From Marinibaculum pumilum (GTDB taxonomy: Bacteria; Pseudomonadota; Alphaproteobacteria; Ferrovibrionales; Ferrovibrionaceae): 64,000 nt of DNA. The stretch is from the NCBI RefSeq assembly GCF_042646425.1, contig NZ_JBHRTR010000054.1, positions 372,001 through 436,000 on the forward strand. The letters run 5' to 3'. The notes under the pieces were generated by a model. That model worked only from the letters and a program-made list of their open reading frames with translations, made no database searches and was not told the DNA's origin. The translations under genes and the position numbers were made by a program. Shown piece after piece: positions 56,934 through 64,000 of the stretch. The stretch's first letter is position 1. The number at the start of each line of letters is the position of its first letter.

Positions 56934-58067
56934 ATGGACGTCACCCATGTCGGGTCCCTGCCCCGCGGCAATGCGCTGGCCGACCTTCTGATCGCACGCG
57001 AGAAGGGCGAGGCGGTGGACGCCGCCGCGCTGGAGGCGGCGATCGCCGACCGGGTGGCGGAGATGGTCGCCCGCCAGGTCGATGCCGGAATCACCATCGC
57101 CAATGACGGCGAGCAGAGCCGCGCCGGCTTCCAGACCTACATCGTGGAGCGGATGACCGGCTTCGGCGGTGAAAGCACCCGGCGCCCGCCGATGGACTAT
57201 ACGGAATTCCCGACCTTCGCCGCGCTGATGGCGCAACGGATGCGCAACGTGGCGAAGATCCGCAACGCGCCGGTCGCGGAAGCGCCGGTGGCCTATGCCT
57301 CCACCGCGGCGGTGGAGGCGGAATGCGCCCGCCTCAATGCGGCCCTCAAGGACAAGGGTACCGACGGCAGGGTACAGGGCTTCATGACTGCGCCCTCGCC
57401 CGGCATCGTCGCCACCACCCTGGACAACAAGCATTACGACAGCGACGACGCTTATCTGGATGCCCTGGCGGCGGAGCTGGCGAAGGAATACCGCGTCATC
57501 GTCGATGCCGGCCTGGTCCTGCAGGTCGATGCGCCCGACCTGGCGATGGAGCGCTGCACCAAGTACCAGGACCTGACCGACGAGGGCTTCGTGGAACAGG
57601 CCGGCCGCCACATCGCGGCGCTGAACAAGGCGCTGGAGGGCCTGCCGCGCGAGCGCATCCGCCTGCATTGCTGCTGGGGCAACTGGGACGGGCCGCACCT
57701 GCACGACCTGGCGCTGGAGAAGATCCTGCCGGTGCTGTACCGCGCCGATGTCGGCCAGCTCTCCATCCCCTTCGCCAACCCGCGCCACCAGCACGAATAT
57801 CGCGCCTTCGAGGTGCATCCCTTCCCGTCCGACCGGGTGCTGGTGCCCGGCGTCGTGGACACCACCTGCAACTATGTCGAACATCCGCAGGTGGTCGCCG
57901 ACCGGATCGCCCAGGCGGTGGCGGTGACCGGCGACCCGGCGCGCGTGTTCCCCTCCACCGATTGCGGATTCGGCACCTTCGCCGGCTTCGACTTCGTGGC
58001 CGAGGAGGTGGTGTTCGAGAAGCTGAAGGCGATCCGGCAGGGGGTGGAGCTCTACGAAGCGCGCTGA
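56934..58067 (+). CDS. Cobalamin-independent methionine synthase-like protein (MetE C-terminal/UROD fold)
   Basis: 377 residues. HVGSLPRGNALADLL at the start, DGEQSRAGFQTYIVERM, and the zinc-site residues in RLHCCWGNWDGPH and STDCGFGTF match the C-terminal barrel of MetE. It lacks the N-terminal half of true MetE, so it is a stand-alone barrel that probably transfers a methyl or other group from the substrate imported by the TRAP system. AAGGAG lies about eight bases before the ATG. Last gene of the operon. Confidence 0.82.
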   Translation: MDVTHVGSLPRGNALADLLIAREKGEAVDAAALEAAIADRVAEMVARQVDAGITIANDGEQSRAGFQTYIVERMTGFGGESTRRPPMDYTEFPTFAALMAQRMRNVAKIRNAPVAEAPVAYASTAAVEAECARLNAALKDKGTDGRVQGFMTAPSPGIVATTLDNKHYDSDDAYLDALAAELAKEYRVIVDAGLVLQVDAPDLAMERCTKYQDLTDEGFVEQAGRHIAALNKALEGLPRERIRLHCCWGNWDGPHLHDLALEKILPVLYRADVGQLSIPFANPRHQHEYRAFEVHPFPSDRVLVPGVVDTTCNYVEHPQVVADRIAQAVAVTGDPARVFPSTDCGFGTFAGFDFVAEEVVFEKLKAIRQGVELYEAR

Positions 58068-58100
58068 GGTCATCGCCCCTGCCGGAGCCTTCATCCACCG

Positions 58101-58167
58101 GATCATCGCCCCGGAATCACCGCCCCGGAATCACCGCCCCGGAATCACCGCCCCGGAATCACCGCCC
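58101..58167. repeat. 14-bp tandem repeat array (about 4.8 copies)
   Basis: The unit AATCACCGCCCCGG is repeated three times exactly with a diverged copy before and a truncated copy after. It lies between the MetE-like gene and the convergent secreted-protein gene, touching the stop of the latter. Likely a variable-number repeat. Confidence 0.92.
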
Positions 58168-58626
58168 TTGCGGCCCCATCATCTGGCAGGACAGGGTCTG
58201 GCCGTCGAACGATACATGGCGCCAGAGCGCCGGATTGGGCTGATCGAGATGCGGATAGCTGGTCAGCGCGCGGATGCAGTCCACGCTCTGCACGCCACTC
58301 TCGGTCCTGGCGGTGATCCGGCCCCGGATCCAGAACGGAGCCTCGCAGGACAGGCGGCCCTGGGCACCGTCGCCGCGGCTGCCGATCGGGCCGGTAAAGC
58401 TCACCGTCTTGTCCGGCTCATGACCGCAGGACACGGTGATCGTCCCTTCCAGGCCGGGCGGGAATGCCGCCGCCTGATGGACCTCGCCGCTCATGTACCA
58501 GGTTGTCTCGAGAGGCGTGGCCCCTGCCGGAGCGGGGGCTGCGCCAAGGCCGATTGCCGCCGCGGCGATGCCAAGGGCTGCCAGCCGGGGGCCGGCCAGG
58601 CGGGTTGCGGAGAAGATCGATGCCAT
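58159..58626 (-). CDS. Secreted protein of unknown function
   Basis: 155 residues with a signal peptide (ALGIAAAAIGLGAAPAPAGA). Four Cys residues in the mature part (SCGH, LSCEA, DCIR, LSCQM) could make two disulfides. The strand-rich sequence (GTITVSCGHEPDKTVSF, IRGRITARTESG) suggests a small beta-sandwich. No family known. Its stop codon lies inside the 14-bp repeat array. Confidence 0.65.
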   Translation of the reverse strand: MASIFSATRLAGPRLAALGIAAAAIGLGAAPAPAGATPLETTWYMSGEVHQAAAFPPGLEGTITVSCGHEPDKTVSFTGPIGSRGDGAQGRLSCEAPFWIRGRITARTESGVQSVDCIRALTSYPHLDQPNPALWRHVSFDGQTLSCQMMGPQGR

Positions 58627-58789
58627 CGAAGGCTTCCTTCATCGGTGTCCGATGGTCGAAGGAAGCCTGCGAACTGCGGTCGGTTGATGGACGGATTATG
58701 GCCGGACGGTGAATTCTGCTGCCGGCCGGCGCCTGCGCCATCCAGCCCGTCCCGGGAGCGCTCGGCCCGCAGGCCGGCAATGGCGGCTC

Positions 58790-59353
58790 CTATGAGCGTC
58801 GGCCCGGTGACGCATCGCGCGCTGCGGGCGGGCGCCAGCCGGAGCGGGAGGCGCGGTTCAGGGAAGATCTCACGACCGCCTTGTGGAACGGGGTGATGGC
58901 GAACAGGTAGCTCCGGCCGAGCCGGTTGTGGCAGCGGACCACGGTGACCGCCACCACCTCCCGGGCCGCATCTCCGGTCCCGACCCTGTCCTTGCCTGCC
59001 GGGCGGACCAGCACCGCGGCACGGAAGTTCAGGTGGCGGTCGTCCTCGCCCATGATGATCTCGGCCGGCACGGCTCCGGGCGGGGTCTTCTCCTGCACCC
59101 GGAAGAAGCCGACATGTTCCGCACCGCCGGCGGCAAGCGCACGGCGGATGCCATCGGTCGTCTTCACCCCGAACGGCGCCATGATCCCGTCTCGCAGGCG
59201 CAGCAGCAGCCGTACCCAGCTGCCCATACTGCCGAACACGCAGGTTGCCAGTACCAGCGGGTCATTCGGGGCAGCGGCGGGCAGCGCGATGGCGAAGGCA
59301 TCGGCCAGGTCGGCGCCGGCGAAGAGGGGCGCCAGCCCACTCTCCGCCGGCAC
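58790..59353 (-). CDS. DUF2867-family protein
   Basis: 187 residues: VPAESGLAPLFAGADLADAFAIALP, FGSMGSWVRLLLRLRDGIMAPFGV and a C-terminal VTVVRCHNRLGRSYLFAITPFHKAVVRSSLNRA. These match the DUF2867 pattern, with no known activity. A GTG is taken as the start. It follows the dienelactone hydrolase stop by 20 bases, and in-frame sequence upstream overlaps that gene. Likely cotranscribed with it. Confidence 0.7.
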   Translation of the reverse strand: MPAESGLAPLFAGADLADAFAIALPAAAPNDPLVLATCVFGSMGSWVRLLLRLRDGIMAPFGVKTTDGIRRALAAGGAEHVGFFRVQEKTPPGAVPAEIIMGEDDRHLNFRAAVLVRPAGKDRVGTGDAAREVVAVTVVRCHNRLGRSYLFAITPFHKAVVRSSLNRASRSGWRPPAARDASPGRRS

Positions 59354-59373
59354 CGGAACCGACCTCGCCGTCG

Positions 59374-60189
59374 CTACCAGGACCGCATCGTATGGTCCAG
59401 GAACTCTGTCGTCCGCCCCCAGGCGAGCCTGGCGTCCGGCTCGTCGTAGCGGCTGCCGGTCGGGTTGGCGAAGGCATGGTCGGCGTCGTACCAGAACACC
59501 TCGTAGGACTGGCCGGCCATGTCCATCGACCGTGTCCAGGCGGTGACCATCGATTGCGTGATGAACTGGTCCTTCTCTGCGAAATGACCCTGCACCGGGC
59601 CTTTCAGCGCCTTCAGCTCTTCCGGCGTGCCGCCGACCCGGCCGTAGTAGATCACCGTGCCGTCGACGGGATGCACCAGGCTGGCCTGCAGCGACCAGCC
59701 GCCGCCGAAGCACCAGCCCAGGGTGGCGAGCTTGCCGTTGGCGCGCGACGCCCCGTCGACCTTCGCCGTTTCCAGCCAGGTCAGCCAGGCGCCGCAGATC
59801 GCCTTCCCCTTCTCGTCCTGCATGCCCTGCACCTGGGCGCGCGCCGCGTCCGGCGTGGTCGCCACCTTGCCGTCGAACAGGTCGATCGCCAGCGCGACAT
59901 AGCCCAGCTGCGCCAGTTCCGCCGCCACCGTCTTGATCTGGTCGTTCAGACCCCACCATTCGTGGATCAGCATCACCGCCGGCGCGCTCTCCGCCGCCGG
60001 CAGGGCCAGCGCGGCCTTCGCCTGGCCGTGGCCCGGCACCTCGATGGTGACGTCCTGCAGGCCCGCGGCCGCCGCGCGGGCCAGCTTCGGGTCCGCCAGC
60101 ACGGCTGCCAGCGGCAGGCCGCCCAGCAGGCCGGCCGCACCTTGCATCAGGCGGCGCCGACCGACCAACATGCGATCCGGAACGTTCAT
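59374..60189 (-). CDS. Dienelactone hydrolase-family protein, exported
   Basis: 271 residues. A Tat-like leader (GRRRLMQGAAGLLGGLPLAAVLA) precedes an alpha/beta hydrolase of the DLH type: HEWWGLNDQ (Glu near the oxyanion), LGWCFGGGW with Cys nucleophile, EKDQF with Asp, DADHAF with His. The Cys-Asp-His triad is intact. Cytosolic DLHs act in chlorocatechol breakdown; the export leader suggests a periplasmic carboxylesterase-like role. A very strong GGAGGAG ribosome site precedes the ATG. Confidence 0.88.
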   Translation of the reverse strand: MNVPDRMLVGRRRLMQGAAGLLGGLPLAAVLADPKLARAAAAGLQDVTIEVPGHGQAKAALALPAAESAPAVMLIHEWWGLNDQIKTVAAELAQLGYVALAIDLFDGKVATTPDAARAQVQGMQDEKGKAICGAWLTWLETAKVDGASRANGKLATLGWCFGGGWSLQASLVHPVDGTVIYYGRVGGTPEELKALKGPVQGHFAEKDQFITQSMVTAWTRSMDMAGQSYEVFWYDADHAFANPTGSRYDEPDARLAWGRTTEFLDHTMRSW

Positions 60190-60263
60190 GAGGATCTCCT
60201 CCCTCCAGGGGCCCGGCAGGCCGATGATGGCGGCCGGCGCCCGATTGCCCGAAACGGTACCAG

Positions 60264-61457
60264 ATGACCGAGACAGAACAGGCGCTGCCGCTCTCACATA
60301 TCCGTGTCCTCGACCTGACCCGGGTGCGCGCCGGACCCACGGCAGTCCGCCAGCTCGCCGACTGGGGTGCCGACGTGATCAAGGTGGAACTGCCGGCGGC
60401 CCTGGAAGGCGACAATGCGCTGGGCGGCAGCCGCTCCGGCCCCGACTTCCAGAACCTGCACCGCAACAAGCGCAGCCTGACCCTGGACCTGAAGAATCCG
60501 GAAGGCCGCGACCTGTTCCTGAAGCTGGCGGCGACGGCCGACGTGGTGGTGGAGAATTTCCGCCCCGACGTGAAGCATCGGCTGGGTGTCGGCTATGACG
60601 ACCTGGCCGGCATCAACCCGCGGCTGATCTACGCCTCGCTCTCCGCCTTCGGCGAGGAAGGGCCCTACCGGCCGCGCCCCGGCGTCGACCAGATCGTGCA
60701 GGGCATGTCCGGGCTGATGTCGGTGACGGGGGAGCCGGACGGGCGACCGATGCGGGTCGGCATCCCGGTCGCCGACCTCTCCGCCGGCCTGATGGCCGCG
60801 ATGGGGGTGCTGCTGGCACTGGTGCATCGCGACCGGACCGGCAGGGGCCAGTGGGTGCAGACCTCGCTGCTGAACGCACAGCTGTTCATGCTCGACTTCC
60901 AGGCCGCCCGCTGGCTGATGGCGGGGGAGGAACCGGGCCGTGCCGGCAACGACCATCCCACCAACGTGCCGATGGGGCTGTTCCGTACCGCCGACGACCC
61001 GATCAACATCGCCCCGGTCGGCCAGAGCATGTGGCGCCGGCTCTGCGAAGTGCTGGGCGCGCCGGAATGGGCCGACGATCCGCGCTATGCCAGCCTGAAG
61101 GCGCGGCAGCAGAATCGTGCGGACCTGAACGCGGCGATCGAGGACCGGCTGGCGACGGCACCGGCCGCCCACTGGCTGAAGCTGCTGGACGAAGCGGAGA
61201 TTCCGTCCGGGCCGATGAACACGATCCGCCAGGCCTTCGACGACCCGCAGGTGCGCCACAACCGGATGGCGCGGAACTATGCCGCACCGGACGGCAGCAG
61301 CCGCACCCTGGTCGGGCAGCCGATCGCGCTCAGCGGCACGCGCGACATGCCGTTCCGCGCGGCGCCGGAGCGCGGCGCGGACACGGATGCGATCCTTGCC
61401 GAACTGGGCTATGACCCGGCCGCTATTGCACGGCTGCACGAAGGCAATATCGTCTGA
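60264..61457 (+). CDS. Class III CoA-transferase (CaiB/BaiF family)
   Basis: 397 residues. RVLDLTRVRAGPTAVRQLADWGADVIKVE at the start, NKRSLTLDLKNPEGRDLFLKL, VENFRPDVKHRLGVGYDDL and QTSLLNAQLFMLDFQAARWL are class III features, with a candidate catalytic Asp in the AQLFMLDF segment. It exchanges CoA between acyl groups, generating an acyl-CoA for the downstream crotonase-like enzyme 51 bases away. The exact acid is unknown. Confidence 0.9.
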   Translation: MTETEQALPLSHIRVLDLTRVRAGPTAVRQLADWGADVIKVELPAALEGDNALGGSRSGPDFQNLHRNKRSLTLDLKNPEGRDLFLKLAATADVVVENFRPDVKHRLGVGYDDLAGINPRLIYASLSAFGEEGPYRPRPGVDQIVQGMSGLMSVTGEPDGRPMRVGIPVADLSAGLMAAMGVLLALVHRDRTGRGQWVQTSLLNAQLFMLDFQAARWLMAGEEPGRAGNDHPTNVPMGLFRTADDPINIAPVGQSMWRRLCEVLGAPEWADDPRYASLKARQQNRADLNAAIEDRLATAPAAHWLKLLDEAEIPSGPMNTIRQAFDDPQVRHNRMARNYAAPDGSSRTLVGQPIALSGTRDMPFRAAPERGADTDAILAELGYDPAAIARLHEGNIV

Positions 61458-61508
61458 GCCTTCTCATCGACCGCCCCGACCCATTCCAGAAAGCCAGGAC
61501 CGCACCGC

Positions 61509-62315
61509 ATGACTTCCGAACGCGCCTATGCCGATGGCAAGCTGATCGCCCGCCGCGAGAACGGGCTCGGCTGGCTCATCATCAACAACCCGGAACGGCG
61601 CAACGCACTGAGCCTTGCCATGTGGCAGGGCGTGACGGAGATCGTGCACGAGTTCGAGGCCGACCCCGAAGTGCGGGTGATCGTGCTGAAGGGCGAAGGC
61701 GAGAAGGCCTTCACCGCCGGCGCCGACATCTCCCGCTTCGAGATCGAGCGCGGCACGCCGGAAGGGGTGAAGGCCTATGAGGCCGCCACCACCGACGCCT
61801 ATGCCGCGGTGCGCCATGCCGCGAAGCCCACCATCGCCCGGGTGCACGGCTTCTGCATGGGCGGCGGCATGGCGATGGCGATCTGCTGCGACCTGCGGGT
61901 GGCGGAGACCGGCGCCGTGTTCGGCATCCCGGCCGCCCGGCTGGGTGTCGGCTACGGCTATGATGCGGTGAAGACCCTGGTCGACCTGATCGGCCCCTCC
62001 TTCACCAAGGAGGTGCTGTTCACCGCCCGCCAGTTCACCGCCCAGGAGGCCGCCGCGATGGGCCTGGTCAACCGCGCCGTCGCGCCGGAGGCGCTGGACG
62101 ATACGGTGGCGGAGATGGCGGCCCGCATCGCGGAGAACGCGCCGCTGACGATCAAGGCGGTGGCCACCGCCGTCGACGACCTGCTGCGCGACCCCAGCCA
62201 GCGCGACCGCGCCGCGGTGGACAGGCTGGTCTCCGAATGCTTCGCCAGCCAGGACTTCCAGGAGGGCCGCACCGCCTTCCTGGAGAAGCGCAAGCCGAAG
62301 TTCCGGGGGGTGTAA
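61509..62315 (+). CDS. Enoyl-CoA hydratase/isomerase-family protein
   Basis: 268 residues with the crotonase fold: LIINNPERRNALSLAMW, KAFTAGADISRFE (oxyanion loop), and MGGGMAMAICCDLRVAETGAVFGIPAARLGVGYGYDAVKTL. The first of the two hydratase glutamates (PE in the usual PEINLG motif) reads PA here; a Glu in TKEVLF may supply the second. The enzyme may therefore be an isomerase, hydrolase or decarboxylase and not a simple hydratase. Cotranscribed with the CoA-transferase. Confidence 0.85.
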   Translation: MTSERAYADGKLIARRENGLGWLIINNPERRNALSLAMWQGVTEIVHEFEADPEVRVIVLKGEGEKAFTAGADISRFEIERGTPEGVKAYEAATTDAYAAVRHAAKPTIARVHGFCMGGGMAMAICCDLRVAETGAVFGIPAARLGVGYGYDAVKTLVDLIGPSFTKEVLFTARQFTAQEAAAMGLVNRAVAPEALDDTVAEMAARIAENAPLTIKAVATAVDDLLRDPSQRDRAAVDRLVSECFASQDFQEGRTAFLEKRKPKFRGV

Positions 62316-62640
62316 GCGGCACGCAGAGCGGGCCGCTCAGCAGCACCGCTGCCTTCTGCTGCAGGATCCCATCCTTCAGTCGGACCAGCACGCGGCGCGA
62401 GAAGCACCTCGCCCACATTTTGGCCGACCGGCCCCACGGATCGGGCCGCCATCGCTGGGGCCGCCATGTCGACGCATGATGCCCGCGGCGTTACCCTCGA
62501 CGTCAGCCCGCAGCATCGTTTTCGCCGGATCGTCGGCGGCGCGGCATGTGGACGGGACGATCGCGCCTGTGCAGATGCGGACGGCCCCCATGCTGGTCGG
62601 GCGGAAGCGTCACTATCGGCTCATGTCGGGGAGGAACGCG
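62316..62640. other. Intergenic stretch without recognisable gene
   Basis: About 325 bases between the crotonase-like gene and the decarboxylase-like gene. Only short shadow frames, no T-tract terminator and no clear promoter were seen. A purine-rich ribosome site for the next gene ends it. Confidence 0.6.
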
Positions 62641-64000
62641 ATGAACCGGACCGTCAAATGGGGCATGATCGCGGCATTGGGGCTTTGTTCGACCTTCGCC
62701 GCCCTGCCGGCGGGAGCGGAGACATGTCCGCCGGTCGAGCGGCAGCCGATCACCAGGACCCTGATGGAACTCGTCCAGAGCGACGAGGCTGTCCGCCAGG
62801 ACCTGACCGCCTCGCTCGCCTCGGCACGACGGATCAATGACGATCCGGCGACCAACCCGGTCGACTCGCTGGAGGCGTACTACGACCTCATCGATGCCCT
62901 CGTCACCTACGACCCCAGGAACATCCCGACCGGCCCGCAGCGCGGCGCCGGCATGCATGCCGGCATGGACGGGGCGAACTATTGCAACTGGAACATCCTG
63001 GATCTGATTTCCTACACCTATTTCCTGGTGGACCGGCAGCTGACCACGGACCCACGGGGCCAGATCCAGTTCCAGAACGACGCATTCTCGCGCTGGCTTC
63101 GCGGCGTGACCGAGTCCTGGGGCGCCTATCTCGAAACGCCCGCCTCGGCCCAATATCTGCCGGAGTTCACCGGCGATCCGAATTTCGGCGACTGGTACTG
63201 CCCGCCGGAGGGCGGCTACGCCACCTTCCAGGACTTCTTCACCCGGGAGCTGTGCGCGGATACCTTTCCCAACGCCTCCCGGCCGGTCGCCGGCCGCACC
63301 GATCCGCGCACAGTGGTTGCGATCGGCGACAGCACGCCCGCCGGAACCTGGCCGATCAGCGACCGCGGTCATCTGGTGACCAGCTATGACGGCATTGCCC
63401 AGAACGGGATGGTGATCAAGGGCCAGCTCTACAGTTCGATTCCCGAGTTCATCGCCGGCAGGCCGGGCGAGCGCGTGCTGGAGAGCTTCGGCAGCATCGA
63501 CACGGACCTGTTTCATGGCGGCACCTTCACCCACCAGTTCCTGAACGTGAACAACTATCACCGTCTCCACCTCCCGGTGAGCGGCAAGCTGGTCTATATG
63601 CGGCACTTCCAGTCTGGCGTCCGGCTGAAGTCGGGCTGGGTCTCGCCCGAGGCGAGCCCGACCGGTGACGGCTTCTACGACCCGATGGACACACCGGACT
63701 GGCAGTTCGGCCAGACCCGGCTGGTGCTCGGCATAGAAACCGAGCGGTACGGCACGGTCATCGCTGCGCCCATGGGAATGGCGCAGGTATCGGCCATCAG
63801 GCTGCGCGACTGGGTGAAGGAAGGCGCCGCGGCAGAGAAGGGCTGGGAGTTTGCGAACTTCGCCTTCGGCGGATCCGACTTTGTGATCATCTTCCAGGAC
63901 AAGGCTGGATTCCGGCTGACCGCCGCCACGGAGCCGGCAGTGCCGCCGGGCAGCGGCGTCACCTACAAGCTGATCCTGCAGGGCCGGAAATATGGCTGTA
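62641..64000 (+). CDS. Secreted phosphatidylserine-decarboxylase-like enzyme, partial
   Basis: 453 residues visible; the gene runs past the end of the window. A signal peptide (MIAALGLCSTFAALPAGAE) precedes an N-terminal helical region (about 25-190) that resembles the extension of PsiD-type members: RWLRGVTESWGAYLETPASAQYL. The decarboxylase core has FFTRELC (around 200), RPVAG, VVAIGDSTPAGTW, IKGQLYS, FHGGTFTHQFLNVNNYHRLHLPV and GGS at 410-412, where serinolysis would create the pyruvoyl group. So a periplasmic or secreted decarboxylase of a phospholipid or an amino acid such as tryptophan is likely. GGGAGG precedes the ATG by six bases. Confidence 0.8.
   Translation, partial: MNRTVKWGMIAALGLCSTFAALPAGAETCPPVERQPITRTLMELVQSDEAVRQDLTASLASARRINDDPATNPVDSLEAYYDLIDALVTYDPRNIPTGPQRGAGMHAGMDGANYCNWNILDLISYTYFLVDRQLTTDPRGQIQFQNDAFSRWLRGVTESWGAYLETPASAQYLPEFTGDPNFGDWYCPPEGGYATFQDFFTRELCADTFPNASRPVAGRTDPRTVVAIGDSTPAGTWPISDRGHLVTSYDGIAQNGMVIKGQLYSSIPEFIAGRPGERVLESFGSIDTDLFHGGTFTHQFLNVNNYHRLHLPVSGKLVYMRHFQSGVRLKSGWVSPEASPTGDGFYDPMDTPDWQFGQTRLVLGIETERYGTVIAAPMGMAQVSAIRLRDWVKEGAAAEKGWEFANFAFGGSDFVIIFQDKAGFRLTAATEPAVPPGSGVTYKLILQGRKYGC

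Noticed and set aside
1..64000. CRISPR array
   Set aside because: The only regular repeats are short tandem units (22, 16 and 14 bases) without unique spacers, and no cas gene is present.
1..64000. rRNA or tRNA genes
   Set aside because: No conserved rRNA stretch or tRNA-like sequence was recognised; short tRNAs could still have been missed by eye.

Overview
The window is high-GC DNA (about 65-70 % by eye) with dense short-spaced operons. Several features point to an alphaproteobacterium, probably of the Rhodospirillales type: the family makeup (CHASE2-type cyclase C-terminus, OpgG/D, TRAP transporters, RidA, the dgcN-dgcA pair) and a GTTC-N7-GTTC SOS box, which is the alphaproteobacterial LexA motif. 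The species assignment is inference. I saw no rRNA, tRNA or CRISPR array.

Left host arm (1-17.1 kb): the end of an adenylate/guanylate cyclase, a GGDEF/EAL protein with altered motifs, dgcN-dgcA (D-glutamate catabolism) followed by a class I aminotransferase, an OpgG/OpgD periplasmic glucan protein, an orphan periplasmic binding protein paired with a hybrid histidine kinase, typA/bipA, a PBP4-type D-Ala-D-Ala carboxypeptidase, a membrane protein, a nucleotidyltransferase-family protein and a quinone oxidoreductase.

Prophage-like island (17.1-40.0 kb): a complete P22/podovirus-type late module read on the minus strand. From promoter to end it runs small-terminase-like, large terminase, portal, scaffold, coat, head-tail adaptor, tail nozzle, GNAT protein, S74-type tail fibre, tail/host-range proteins and lysis genes. 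A consensus sigma-70 promoter followed at once by an intrinsic terminator heads it. A regulatory module at 38.0-40.0 kb holds DUF6362 and a small early gene divergent from a CI/LexA-type repressor; its intergenic region has a LexA box and palindromic operators. A 12-bp operator sequence recurs at the late promoter, which ties the two modules together. No integrase, excisionase or replication gene is visible although both flanks look like host DNA, so the island may be a remnant, a domesticated particle or a GTA-like element. Two strikingly AT-rich genes sit in the GC-rich late operon as morons: a sulfotransferase-like gene, and a proteasome-like Ntn hydrolase with exact Thr1/Asp17/Lys33 spacing. 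A TPR/2OG-oxygenase gene and a ChaC gene lie between the late promoter and the regulatory module.

Right host arm (40-64 kb): a catalytically dead HtrA-like protein beside a YbjN protein, a VOC protein, LysR/ilvD, a secreted phytochelatin-synthase-like protease, a Crp/Fnr regulator next to two tiny ORFs, a flavin-dependent oxygenase with RidA, a RES/Xre toxin-antitoxin pair, TetR-MFS divergent from a cupin-TRAP-MetE-like operon, a dienelactone hydrolase, a CoA-transferase with an enoyl-CoA-hydratase-like protein, and a secreted phosphatidylserine-decarboxylase-like enzyme that runs off the end. A composite palindromic repeat occurs once in the prophage (between coat and scaffold) and once in the TRAP operon.
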